DNA of 64,000 nucleotides from Adhaeretor mobilis (GTDB taxonomy: Bacteria > Planctomycetota > Planctomycetia > Pirellulales > Lacipirellulaceae): NCBI RefSeq assembly GCF_007741515.1, contig NZ_CP036263.1, positions 4,451,178 to 4,515,177 on the forward strand. Direction: 5' to 3'. A program made the translations under genes and the position numbers. The notes beneath the pieces were generated by a model that worked only from the letters and a program-made list of their open reading frames with translations, was not told where the DNA came from and searched no databases. Positions 16,674 through 25,585 of this stretch are shown one piece after another; the stretch's first letter is position 1, and each line of letters begins with the position of its first letter.

Positions 16674-17624
16674 CTATCGCCTGCGGACAAACCCCATGCC
16701 GTATACCGACCCAAGCAGGGCAATGACGACTGCGCTCGGCTCGGGGATATTGGTATTAGTAGCAAGCAAGAATTGGTTGGTGGTATCAAACCCATCTATA
16801 TCCGTACTGCCCGACAGCACGACGTCGCTCAGTCGAGATTCGTCAATCAACCCAGCCCAACTGCCTCCATCGCCTCGGCCACCAAGTGTCAGTTCCCCTC
16901 CGTCATATTGCAGAGTGCCGCCATTGCTCGGCGTCATCTTGGCGTTGTTCTGGATGTAATCGATGTACAAGCTGGCTTCATTTGTAGCAGCGTCGTAGGT
17001 TATTGCAACGTGATGCCACTCCTGATCACGCACGCTCGGGCCGCCTCCCCCTGGAGTTGGAAAGTATTGCAGACTTTGATTAAATGCGCCTGAGGCCAAT
17101 GAGCCATCGGGATTATAAACATCAGTATCCATCCTGAAGAATACTCGCCCCTGGCTGTCTTCTGTGATCATCCAGGACCACCTCACTCCACCAGGATCGT
17201 TGACAGCATTTCCCGGGGCGTTTGCTCGTCTCTTGCCGGCAATCACGTCAAAGCCATCGATTTCTGCATCGTCTTTGACAAAGGTTTCAAATGAAAAACT
17301 CGCAGGCTCGAGTGTCGCTCCAGGTGCAGTGGCACGGGCATTCAAATTGGTACCGGGCGAGTTTAGCGACAACGTGTTCGCCACAGTCGTGTTAGCTACG
17401 GGATCGAAGATGAAAGCCCCGGGGACATCCGCGTCGAATACTTGGTCTGGCGCTCCCGGAACTTCGATCGCATTAGGGCCTGCTGTGGCAACCAACGTTC
17501 CGGCACTAGTGCCCACGGGCCCGTCCTCATAACGCCAATATCCAACGGTCCCGGCTGATGCTGTGCTGGCTACCGATAGCAGGATCGCCCCTGCTGCTAG
17601 AAAACTCAAGATGGCAACTCTCAT
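16674..17624 (-). CDS. LamG-fold surface protein with PEP-CTERM tail
   Basis: A 316-residue exported protein. The signal peptide ends STASAG at about residue 25; a LamG-type jelly-roll follows with GYWRYEDGPVGTSAG and QEWHHVAITYDAATNEASLY; and the protein ends with NIPEPSAVVIALLGSVYGMG plus RRR, a PEP-CTERM signal. Unlike the next gene it has no dockerin-like segment. It is the first gene of the minus-strand cluster and is divergent from the XylR-type regulator at 18045. The start at 17624 is preferred to 17642 because the signal peptide begins there. It probably binds or displays carbohydrate at the surface, but no ligand can be read. Confidence 0.85.
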   Translation of the reverse strand: MRVAILSFLAAGAILLSVASTASAGTVGYWRYEDGPVGTSAGTLVATAGPNAIEVPGAPDQVFDADVPGAFIFDPVANTTVANTLSLNSPGTNLNARATAPGATLEPASFSFETFVKDDAEIDGFDVIAGKRRANAPGNAVNDPGGVRWSWMITEDSQGRVFFRMDTDVYNPDGSLASGAFNQSLQYFPTPGGGGPSVRDQEWHHVAITYDAATNEASLYIDYIQNNAKMTPSNGGTLQYDGGELTLGGRGDGGSWAGLIDESRLSDVVLSGSTDIDGFDTTNQFLLATNTNIPEPSAVVIALLGSVYGMGFVRRR

Positions 17625-18044
17625 TGGTCCCTCTCCAATCATGTGAAAAGACTTGAAAAGTCAATCTGAGGCCTTCGGCAACGCACCTGGGCCCAAATAC
17701 AAAAGTGGCTTCCAAAAGTTACTTGCAGGTAAGTAATCGATAAGCGAGGGAGGCGTGACTGCCCCCGACAACCCCAATATGGGCAATAGCTGTGAGCACG
17801 ACAATGCAATAATTAATTCCGCTTGTTATGCAATTCGACATGTGAGTTGTTATGCAAAATGCCGCGGTTATAAAGGTACTGTGAAGGGCGGGTGAAGATA
17901 TTAAGAAATGTCCTTGCACAATATGATACCTGGACTGATACGATAAATTAAATCTACTACCAAGCCTGTAAACTGGGCATCCCCCCTACTGGTCAACCGA
18001 CGAGGCCGATCATCGCTAAGCACCACGACTCTCTGAGGGATGGA
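17625..18044. promoter_or_regulatory. Divergent control region with 11-base direct repeats
   Basis: This 420-base gap separates the LamG cluster from the regulator. TTGTTATGCAA occurs at 17823-17833 and again at 17847-17857, in the same orientation, 24 bases apart start to start. XylR, the AraC-type xylose activator, is known to bind direct repeats, so these are good candidate sites for the adjacent regulator. They lie about 200 bases from either start codon. Nothing else is evident. Confidence 0.45.
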
Positions 18045-19274
18045 TTGCCACCGCACATTGCTGTGATTATCGAGACCAGCACTTCGTTTGGTCGAAATGT
18101 CATTAGCGGTATCGGCCGATTCGCGCGCGAGAATGGCCCCTGGTCGCTGTACTTGGAACAACGCTCCATCTATGACCCGCCCCCGGGTTGGTTAAAAAGC
18201 TGGCACGGACAAGGTGTCATTTGTAATGTGGCCACCGAAGAGATTGATCGTGTTGTTCAAGGCCTCGATACGCCTTTGGTGTCGCTTAATACGCCTAAAG
18301 TGCGTGACTCCGAAGGCGGATTCCCTGGGGAATCAGAAAATCGCAATGAAAAACACAACAAGAGACCACGCGTGCCCTACGTCCTCAACGACGATATTGC
18401 GATTGGTCGCATGGCAGCAGAGCATCTGCTGGAGAATGGCTACCGGCTTTTTGGGTTCGTGGGGCATGAAGGAGTCGCTTGGTCGGACGGACGCCGGGAA
18501 GGATTTCGCCGGACGATCGAAGCAGGGGGCGGCCATTGCGACGTTTTTCAAACGACCGGCCACGACAAGCAAGGATTCGGCCAGAAACCCTGGGAGACCG
18601 AACTAGCTGACATGGTTGCGTGGCTCGATCAGCTTGAGAAACCCGTGGGGGTGATGGCCGCCACCGACTTCCGTGCCTTGCAAGTGCTGGACGCCTGCCG
18701 CCAGGCCAACGCCTTTGTGCCCGAGGGTATCGCGGTGATTGGTGTCGATAACGAGGAGATTGTCCGAGAAGCCGCTATCCCAAACCTCTCCAGCGTCATG
18801 CCCAACGCAGAGCTCGTTGGCTATCATGCTGCTCAAACACTGCACGAACTAATGAGCGGCAGGACCGTTACGAACCTGCTCCAGTACATCGAGCCGGTGC
18901 GTGTCGTTGTGCGCCAGTCGACAAGTTCGCTTGCGATCCAAGATCCGTTTGTCGCCGATGCCATGCAATTCATTAGGCAGAACGCGTGCGACGGCATCAA
19001 CGTCACCGACGTCCTCAAACATATTAGAATTTCGCGAACTGCGCTTCAGCAACGTTTCTTGGATCAGACCAATCACACCATTCATGAAGAAATCGTTGCG
19101 GCAAGAATTCTCAGGATTAAGGAGCTGCTTTCCAAGACGGAAATGGCGATTCCCCTGATCGCCGAACGGGTGGGCATCAATTCGTCGCCTTACTTAAGTG
19201 TCTTATTTAAGAAACACACCGGAATGACTCTAAGCGAGTATCGACGCCAGAAGCAAAGCCGCCGTCGGACTTGA
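18045..19274 (+). CDS. XylR-type transcriptional regulator (LacI-like sensor plus AraC DNA-binding domain)
   Basis: A 409-residue activator with an N-terminal periplasmic-binding-protein-like sugar sensor (about 1-290; IAVIIETSTSFGRNVISGIG, then GFVGHEGVAWSDGRREGF and AVIGVDNEEIVREA) and a C-terminal AraC double helix-turn-helix (about 300-405; FVADAMQFIRQNACDGINVT, ending HTGMTLSEYRRQK). This is the architecture of XylR, but planctomycete genomes hold many such proteins with other ligands. The start is TTG at 18045, preceded by GAGGGA; no ATG is available in frame nearby. It lies between a divergent secreted-protein cluster and a plus-strand transporter and hydrolase set, and probably controls both. 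Confidence 0.9.
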   Translation: MPPHIAVIIETSTSFGRNVISGIGRFARENGPWSLYLEQRSIYDPPPGWLKSWHGQGVICNVATEEIDRVVQGLDTPLVSLNTPKVRDSEGGFPGESENRNEKHNKRPRVPYVLNDDIAIGRMAAEHLLENGYRLFGFVGHEGVAWSDGRREGFRRTIEAGGGHCDVFQTTGHDKQGFGQKPWETELADMVAWLDQLEKPVGVMAATDFRALQVLDACRQANAFVPEGIAVIGVDNEEIVREAAIPNLSSVMPNAELVGYHAAQTLHELMSGRTVTNLLQYIEPVRVVVRQSTSSLAIQDPFVADAMQFIRQNACDGINVTDVLKHIRISRTALQQRFLDQTNHTIHEEIVAARILRIKELLSKTEMAIPLIAERVGINSSPYLSVLFKKHTGMTLSEYRRQKQSRRRT

Positions 19275-19377
19275 GACCGTGGATGGCTCGGCATGAGTCG
19301 TTGTGCGACTCCCCAATGAAGCCCTGTCAAGCAAGCCCCTTCCAAAAAGAACTTCTTCAGGAAAGAAAAAAGTAGTT

Positions 19378-21330
19378 ATGCTCTACCACTCACAACAGCA
19401 GCGTCTTGTGACGTTCGCCATGTTCACTCTCGCCGTGCTCGGCACCGCAGTGACCGGACGCGCAAAGGATCAAGCTCCCTCGACCGACCCGGCGCAGGTC
19501 TTTTACGTTTCCCCCGCGGGCGACGATGCGGCCCCGGGCACTGAAGCAAATCCGTTTGCTACGATTCTTCGCGCCAGAGAGGCGGTACGCCGTCTGAAGT
19601 ACACCGACCAGTACCCCGCCGAAGGCGTTACGGTTTTCCTCAAGCAAGGAAGGTACGAGCTGGACGAACCGCTCAACCTAACGCCCGCCGATTCCGGCCT
19701 GGCCGGCGGCCCGGTGGTTTACGCCTCTGCCCCTGGGGAGCTGGCGACGCTTTGTGGTGGAAGCGAAATCAGCGGCTGGAAACAGCACGGCCGAGGGCTT
19801 TGGCTAGCTCCAACCGATGGGGAGTTTCGTCAGCTTTATGTCAACGGCAAGCGGGCAACCCACGCACGGTCGCCCAATGATGGGAAGCAGTTCTACTTGG
19901 TGAGTAAGTGGCACAAAGAATCCAAAACTCTTGAGATTCCCTGGGACGTCGCGAAAGACCTGGAAGACGTTTCGCAACTCGAAATGCTCCTGCAAAACGA
20001 GTGGTGCCAGTCGATCTTGCGAGTCAAGTCCGTAGAACGGCAAGAGGAGAATCAAGACTTAGCGACGGTGCAACTTCGCAATCCCGGCCAGGACATGATC
20101 TTCTCCCGTCTCGCCCCCTGGATTCTCGACGGAAACGCATTTCGCTGGGAGAACAGCCTTGGATTGCTCGACGTGCCTGGGGAATGGTATCTCGATCAAA
20201 AGAAGCACGTGGTCTACTATCGCCCCCGCGAGGGTGAGGACATGACACAGGCTCGGATAACGGCTCCGCGGATGGAAAGCTTGATCCATATCGCGGGAAC
20301 CGTCCGCCGACCGGTCGAGCATGTCGTCTTCCGCGACTTAGCCTTTGAGGAAACCAATTGGCACCGACCGAGTCGCCTCGGGTTGATCGAAGGGCAAGCC
20401 GGCTTCTTTAATTACACGGCCACTGCAGACAACTTCCAGCTGTTCGGACGCCCCCCGGCGGCGGTCGAACTGACCGGGTGCAAGCATATTCGCTTCGAGC
20501 GGAACCAATTCCGCAATCTGGGTGCTACGGCTCTCGATCTCCTTTTCGCAACCAACGCTTGCGAAGTGGTTGGCAACCGCTTCACTGACATCGCGGGCAC
20601 GGCGATTCGTCATGGTACCTTCTCCCCACCGGAGTACGACCACCACTACGTATTCAATCCCAAGGACGAACGCGAGATCTGCACCAATGATCGCATCGCC
20701 AATAACTACATCACCAACGCAGCGGCGGATTATCTGGGCAACCTTGCCATCGCCTGTGGCTACGTTCGCGGTGCGCGAATCGAGCACAATCAGATCGAAA
20801 ACCTCCCGTACACGGCCATTAGCCTTGGATGGGGCTGGGGTCCAAAGCCCAACGCGATGCTAGGCAACAAAATTCGGTACAACCACATCTCCGATGTAGT
20901 CAAGCAACTTCACGATGGTGCTGCGATTTATACGCTTGCTCCGCAACTAGGCACGGAGATTGCCTTCAATTATATGGCTGACATACAGCCTTCGAATTGG
21001 GTGACCGCCGACAAAGCGTGCGGCGTCTTCTTCGATGAGCAATCGGATCACATCCGGTGCCACGACAACGTGATGTCCAATATCGCTCGCCCTTATCTGC
21101 TGCATGCGATTGGCAACAACAACCAGATGGAAAATGACGTGGTGCTAGACCCGGATTCTGACGAATCCGAAACCACTCGGAGCTTCCCACACTTGGGCGG
21201 CAAAAGAGCGGGGACTCCTGCGTTTTCACTTAAAGTTATGCGTGAACCAACGCCTGCAGTCGAGGAAATCATTTCGCAAGCCGGCTTGGAGCCCGCTTAT
21301 CAGGACCTCCTGGAGCAAGCTCAGCCCTGA
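19378..21330 (+). CDS. Secreted right-handed beta-helix protein, likely polysaccharide-active
   Basis: A 650-residue exported protein. A signal peptide covers about residues 1-29 (LVTFAMFTLAVLGTAVTGRA). Next comes FYVSPAGDDAAPGTEANPFA, the usual opening of secreted parallel beta-helix proteins, then FLKQGRYELDEPLNLTPADS. The middle and C-terminal part hold irregular helix coils rich in Asn, such as RIANNYITNAAADYLGN and RYNHISDVV. Proteins of this type include polysaccharide lyases and glycosidases as well as non-enzymatic binders. I chose ATG 19378; the frame is open from GTG 19303. Its stop overlaps the symporter ATG by one base (TGATG), so the two are coupled, and the product of this protein is a plausible symporter substrate. 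Confidence 0.85.
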   Translation: MLYHSQQQRLVTFAMFTLAVLGTAVTGRAKDQAPSTDPAQVFYVSPAGDDAAPGTEANPFATILRAREAVRRLKYTDQYPAEGVTVFLKQGRYELDEPLNLTPADSGLAGGPVVYASAPGELATLCGGSEISGWKQHGRGLWLAPTDGEFRQLYVNGKRATHARSPNDGKQFYLVSKWHKESKTLEIPWDVAKDLEDVSQLEMLLQNEWCQSILRVKSVERQEENQDLATVQLRNPGQDMIFSRLAPWILDGNAFRWENSLGLLDVPGEWYLDQKKHVVYYRPREGEDMTQARITAPRMESLIHIAGTVRRPVEHVVFRDLAFEETNWHRPSRLGLIEGQAGFFNYTATADNFQLFGRPPAAVELTGCKHIRFERNQFRNLGATALDLLFATNACEVVGNRFTDIAGTAIRHGTFSPPEYDHHYVFNPKDEREICTNDRIANNYITNAAADYLGNLAIACGYVRGARIEHNQIENLPYTAISLGWGWGPKPNAMLGNKIRYNHISDVVKQLHDGAAIYTLAPQLGTEIAFNYMADIQPSNWVTADKACGVFFDEQSDHIRCHDNVMSNIARPYLLHAIGNNNQMENDVVLDPDSDESETTRSFPHLGGKRAGTPAFSLKVMREPTPAVEEIISQAGLEPAYQDLLEQAQP

Positions 21331-22952
21331 TGCCCAACTCTGCCGAACTACAACTGCAGTCCACCGACTACGCCGTGATCGCGGCGTACTTTGTGGGAAT
21401 ATTGGCTGTGGGCGTGTACGTCAGTGTTCAACGGCGCGAGGAGGACGATCATTTCCTCGCAGGTCGCAGCTTTGGGTGGTTCAACGTGGGGCTGTCGGTT
21501 TTCGGCACGAACATCAACCCTTCGTTCCTCATCGCCTCGGCCAGCGCCGCCTACGCGACCGGAATGGCGACGGCCAACTTCGAATGGATGGCTTGGCCTT
21601 TCCTATTGCTGCTGGCTATGGTTTTCGCCCCCCACTACTTAAATACCCGCGTCACGACGATGCCGCAATTCGTCCGCCGCCGTTTTGGCCCAGCCTCGGC
21701 TGAGTTCCTATCTTGGTACGCTTTGCTCTCGACGATCGTCCTCTGGTTAGGCGGCGCCCTCTACACGGGTGGGTTGTTGCTGAGCCAGATTTTGGACATT
21801 CCGCTGTGGGGTGCTGTTGTGGCGCTCACCGGAGTCGCAACCTTCCTGACCGTTGCGGGCGGCTTGGCGGTGATCATGGTGACAGACATGCTGCAATCGT
21901 TGCTGATGATTGCAGGTGCCTCCACGGTGACGTTCCTTGGTCTGTACCACATCGGTGGACTGGAAAACCTTCTTGCCGCGGTGCCCGCTGATCGCTGGGC
22001 ACTCATCCGCCCGGCAAACGATCCGGACTACCCGTGGATTGCCATGGTCTTGGGCTACCCGGTGCTGGGCGTATGGTTTTGGTGTACCGATCAAACAATC
22101 GTGCAGAGGATCCTAGGGGCACGCGATCTCAAACAAGCTCAGTTAGGCGCACTGTTTACGGGTTTCTTGAAGGTCGCTACACCGTTTATTTTCACCCTGC
22201 CCGGCATCATGTGCGCGGTGCTTCACCCAAAGCTCGAAGACTCCGACCAAGCCTTCCTGACGATGGTCAACTACTTGCCGGTGGGAATGGTCGGACTGAT
22301 TGTCGCCGTCCTCATCGCAGCATTGATAAGCACCATCGACTCAGGGTTGAACTCTTTTAGCACGATTTTCACGCTCGATATCTACCAACGCAAATTCCGA
22401 CCCGACGCTTCTCCACAACACATCAAAACGGTTGGCCGAGTGGTGACGATTGGAATTGCCATCGTCTCGATCGGTATCGCCCTGTCGATGCAATCAGTCG
22501 GGAAGAATCTGTTCGACCTACTGCAGAGCATCATCGCCTACTTCGCCCCTCCAATGGCGGCCGTATTTCTGATCGGCATCCTCTGGCGTGGGGCCACTGC
22601 TACCGCTGCCTTGTGGACGCTCGTTTGCGGCTCAGCAGTATCCCTAGGCTTTGGGCTCATCGATTTTTTCAAGGAACCCATCACCTCGCAGTTCGGCATT
22701 GAAATTCAACTGCCTCACTTCCTGATGATGTCCTTTTATCTGTTTTCAGGCATCAGCCTGTTCATGATTTTGCTCTCACTAGTCACCGAGAATGCTTCCT
22801 GTGAGGAGCACTTGCCATCGCCTAACAAAGCGAGCCAGCAACTTGGTTCGAAAACCGGCCTCATCTGGGCCGGCTGGGCACTACTTGCGCTCATCATGAT
22901 TGGGATTTACGTTTTGTTTTCTTCTGCTGAAGGCACGTCCGCACTTAACTGA
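21330..22952 (+). CDS. Sodium:solute symporter (SSS family)
   Basis: A multi-pass inner-membrane transporter of the SSS family, 540 residues with about 13-14 hydrophobic segments. It begins with a short periplasmic leader and DYAVIAAYFVGILAVGVYVS. Other family traits are the HFLAGRSFGWFNVGLSVFGT region (about residues 45-65), and VAVLIAALISTIDSGLNSFS near residues 328-347, the sodium-site region. Members carry sugars, sialic acid, amino acids or nucleosides. It is translationally coupled to the beta-helix gene and 64 bases upstream of the GH57-like gene, so a sugar released outside the cell is the likely cargo. Confidence 0.92.
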   Translation: MPNSAELQLQSTDYAVIAAYFVGILAVGVYVSVQRREEDDHFLAGRSFGWFNVGLSVFGTNINPSFLIASASAAYATGMATANFEWMAWPFLLLLAMVFAPHYLNTRVTTMPQFVRRRFGPASAEFLSWYALLSTIVLWLGGALYTGGLLLSQILDIPLWGAVVALTGVATFLTVAGGLAVIMVTDMLQSLLMIAGASTVTFLGLYHIGGLENLLAAVPADRWALIRPANDPDYPWIAMVLGYPVLGVWFWCTDQTIVQRILGARDLKQAQLGALFTGFLKVATPFIFTLPGIMCAVLHPKLEDSDQAFLTMVNYLPVGMVGLIVAVLIAALISTIDSGLNSFSTIFTLDIYQRKFRPDASPQHIKTVGRVVTIGIAIVSIGIALSMQSVGKNLFDLLQSIIAYFAPPMAAVFLIGILWRGATATAALWTLVCGSAVSLGFGLIDFFKEPITSQFGIEIQLPHFLMMSFYLFSGISLFMILLSLVTENASCEEHLPSPNKASQQLGSKTGLIWAGWALLALIMIGIYVLFSSAEGTSALN

Positions 22953-23016
22953 CCCCAGGGCTCACAGAGGCTCTCTGGCCGCTTTAGAAATAACTTAGGA
23001 CACGAAGTGATCTACT

Positions 23017-24567
23017 ATGAAATACCTCAATATTTTTCACGCCAATCTGAACTACGCTTACTTAACCCCCGAAAGCTATGAATTCGTAATCCGCCACTCG
23101 TACGAAATGATGTTCGATACGATGGCGGAACATTTCCCAGGGGTAAAGTACGTATTTGAGGCGTCTGGATTCACAATCGAGCAGATGGCGGAGCGAACCC
23201 CTGATGTACTGGCAAAGCTCAATGCGGCTATTGCCGATGGCTCGTGCGAGTTCATGGGCAGCCCGTACGCGCATCCCATGCTTCCCAATTTCCCTGAGGA
23301 GGATGGGCTATGGACACTGCGATTTTCCAACGACATTTACCAGCAACATTTAGGCTTCCAGCCGCGTAGTTTCTGGAACCCGGAATGCGGCTGGCGGAGT
23401 TACGTGCCCAAAATGGTGCACGATGCTGGGTATGCCAACTTGATCGGCGATTTCGAGGCTTACAGCCGCTCTCTTAAGTCAGACGGAACGCCGCAGCGTC
23501 CAGAGATTTATGAGGCAGAGCACTCCAACGAAGCGGCTTTCTACAACTTCGCCTTCCGCTACGATCTCCCCGGCTCGGAGCCGGCGATCCATTTCCCCTT
23601 CAATCAGCTCCAAGGCCTTGAGAAAGACCAGTTGCGCATGCTCTTGCGTTCTGATCGGATTGCACAGCACGGTGTACGATACTTCATGGGGATGGACGGC
23701 TACACGCTTGAATCCTATCTTGAGCTGATTCGCAAATATTCCTCCCAGAGCGAAGGCGAATCTGAAGGTGCCATGATCGTCTTCGCCGACGATGCCGAAT
23801 ACGTTGGCACCAACGGCTGGTTCCGCTTGAAGTACGAGAACCGCCCGGACAATGTGTTCGAGCACACGCCCAAGTCGAGAGAGAAGCTGATCGATTTGGT
23901 GGCTGCGTGCCTAGAAATGGGCGAATTCATCACTTTCGACGAGGCCTGCGCCACCTTGCCAGCGATTGAGGAACCGATCACTTTCGATGACGACTCCGCC
24001 TGGCACGGGGCCTTTGCCTCGACTTGGGCCAATACCCCAATGGCTCGTATTCTCAGGCCGTGGCAGGACTTGGTTCGTGAGAAGCTCAACGCGAGCGAAG
24101 ACCTCACCGAGTCAACCGAGCGCCAAGCGTGGTATCATTTGACCAATTCGTATAACTCTGATGGGCAGTGGCCGCCGACACTTCCTGAGTCCCCGCATAT
24201 CGTTCATCCCTACAACTACCAATACTGCTTCGATAACTTGTTGGAAGCAGAAAAGTTGGTGGGTGGCGTCGATCATTCACGGCTCGAAACCGATGCCAAA
24301 AACACCTTGAACGAAATCCTTTCCCTGCAGCAAAACCTCGTACTCAAGAAAGCCGAGGCCGCGATGACTTCTGGTATTGCCAACCAGAACACTAGCGCAC
24401 AGCAAGCGAAGCAGCTCATCGAATCTTCGCGAGATATTTCTTTCCGTTTAGACTCCGGCCATCAAATTCGACCCGATACGTACGCCCAACTTGCCGCCGC
24501 TCTCACAGAGGCTCGGCAACTGGTTGGCGGGATTGAAATTGAGCGATCTGAAGAGGCTGTTAACTAA
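23017..24567 (+). CDS. GH57-like glycoside hydrolase
   Basis: A 516-residue protein without signal peptide that resembles family 57 glycoside hydrolases (alpha-amylase and branching-enzyme type). The N-terminal barrel opens KYLNIFHANLNYAYLTPESY. The likely nucleophile is Glu 123 in SFWNPECGWRSYVP, and the likely acid is Asp 258 or 259 in MIVFADDAEYVGTNGW. The C-terminal 170 or so residues are helical. Intracellular action on an oligosaccharide brought in by the symporter just upstream is plausible. The start at 23017 is a clean ATG after a purine-rich stretch. A distant member of the related GH38/GH57-like superfamily is an alternative. Confidence 0.75.
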   Translation: MKYLNIFHANLNYAYLTPESYEFVIRHSYEMMFDTMAEHFPGVKYVFEASGFTIEQMAERTPDVLAKLNAAIADGSCEFMGSPYAHPMLPNFPEEDGLWTLRFSNDIYQQHLGFQPRSFWNPECGWRSYVPKMVHDAGYANLIGDFEAYSRSLKSDGTPQRPEIYEAEHSNEAAFYNFAFRYDLPGSEPAIHFPFNQLQGLEKDQLRMLLRSDRIAQHGVRYFMGMDGYTLESYLELIRKYSSQSEGESEGAMIVFADDAEYVGTNGWFRLKYENRPDNVFEHTPKSREKLIDLVAACLEMGEFITFDEACATLPAIEEPITFDDDSAWHGAFASTWANTPMARILRPWQDLVREKLNASEDLTESTERQAWYHLTNSYNSDGQWPPTLPESPHIVHPYNYQYCFDNLLEAEKLVGGVDHSRLETDAKNTLNEILSLQQNLVLKKAEAAMTSGIANQNTSAQQAKQLIESSRDISFRLDSGHQIRPDTYAQLAAALTEARQLVGGIEIERSEEAVN

Positions 24568-24580
24568 GGAGAACCATGCA

Positions 24581-25578
24581 ATGGCTACAACTGATCGAAG
24601 AAACGTCCTGCTTGGCTTAGGGCTTTCAGCTGCAACGTTTGCCTGCAAAATACCGGGCCTACGAGCTGGCGAGCGATCGCCAAATTCAGAACCCGGCAAA
24701 CTTACTCTGGGGCTGGTGGCAGATGTCCATCAAGATGTGATTCAGGATGCCCACGAGCGACTTCGGATGTTCATCGACCAGATGAAGCAGGACAAGCCGG
24801 ATGCCATTATCCAATTGGGCGATTTTGCCATACCCATCTCGAATAACCAACCATTCCTTGATACTTGGAATTCGTTTGACGGGCCGAAGTATCATGTGCT
24901 CGGCAACCACGATACCGATGGCGGTTACAGGAAGCAACAGACGATGGAATGGTGGGGGATGCCCGAGCGGTACTACTCATTCGACAAGCATGGATTTCAC
25001 ATCGTCGTACTCGACGGCAACGATTCCAACCCAGAACCTTGGGAAGGGTACCCCAGATATATCGACGCCGAGCAGCAGGACTGGCTCGCTCAAGACATTG
25101 AGGGTACCGGTCTGCCAACGCTGGTGATTTGCCACCAGAGCCTTGAGGCCGAACGAGGTGTCGACAATCGAGACCAGATTCGCAAGATACTTGAGGCGGC
25201 CAACGCCAAAGCTGGGCATAGCAAGGTGTTCGCCTGCCTTAGCGGACACCACCATATTGATTACCAAAAACGATCCAAGGCATCGTCTATATCCAGATCA
25301 ATAGCATGTCTTATCATTGGGTGGGAAGTGCATACGAGCACACGCGGTTCCGTCCTCATGTTGAAGAGGCATTTCCTTACATCAAATTTACCTGTCCCTA
25401 TCGCGATCCATTGTTCTCCACCTTAATCCTTGATCGAGAATCTGAAACTCTCACGCTGAACGGTCGCAGCTCGGAGTTCATTCCGCCATCTCCTCAGGAG
25501 TTAGGCGTGCCCGACAGTGATACGCTTTCGGCGACGATTAGCGACCGTGAAATACAGTTCCGCCAACAGACAAATTAG
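24581..25578 (+). pseudogene. Metallophosphoesterase gene with a single frameshift in an A-run
   Basis: Preceded by AAGGAG, the frame from 24581 begins MATTDRRNVLLGLGLSAATF, a Tat-like signal. It carries intact phosphoesterase motifs: LVADVHQDV, QLGDFAIP, VLGNHDTDGG, VICHQSLEAE and CLSGHHHIDY. Just after this last motif the frame breaks. The continuation, TIQGIVYIQINSMSYHWVGS, lies in another frame and runs to 25578. Adding one A to the five-A run at 25266-25270 restores one open frame of about 332 codons. Everything essential for catalysis is before the break, so either a short variant protein exists, the gene is a very recent pseudogene, or the base is a sequencing error. It ends the plus-strand operon. 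Confidence 0.8.
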
Positions 25579-25585
25579 CACAAGG

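Noticed and set aside
20338-20787. A 149-codon minus-strand frame
   Set aside because: It is antisense to the beta-helix gene at 19378, with no start signal or domain.
25306-25578. A separate 90-residue gene after the phosphoesterase
   Set aside because: The sequence is the natural C-terminal continuation of the phosphoesterase after a one-base frameshift, not an independent gene.
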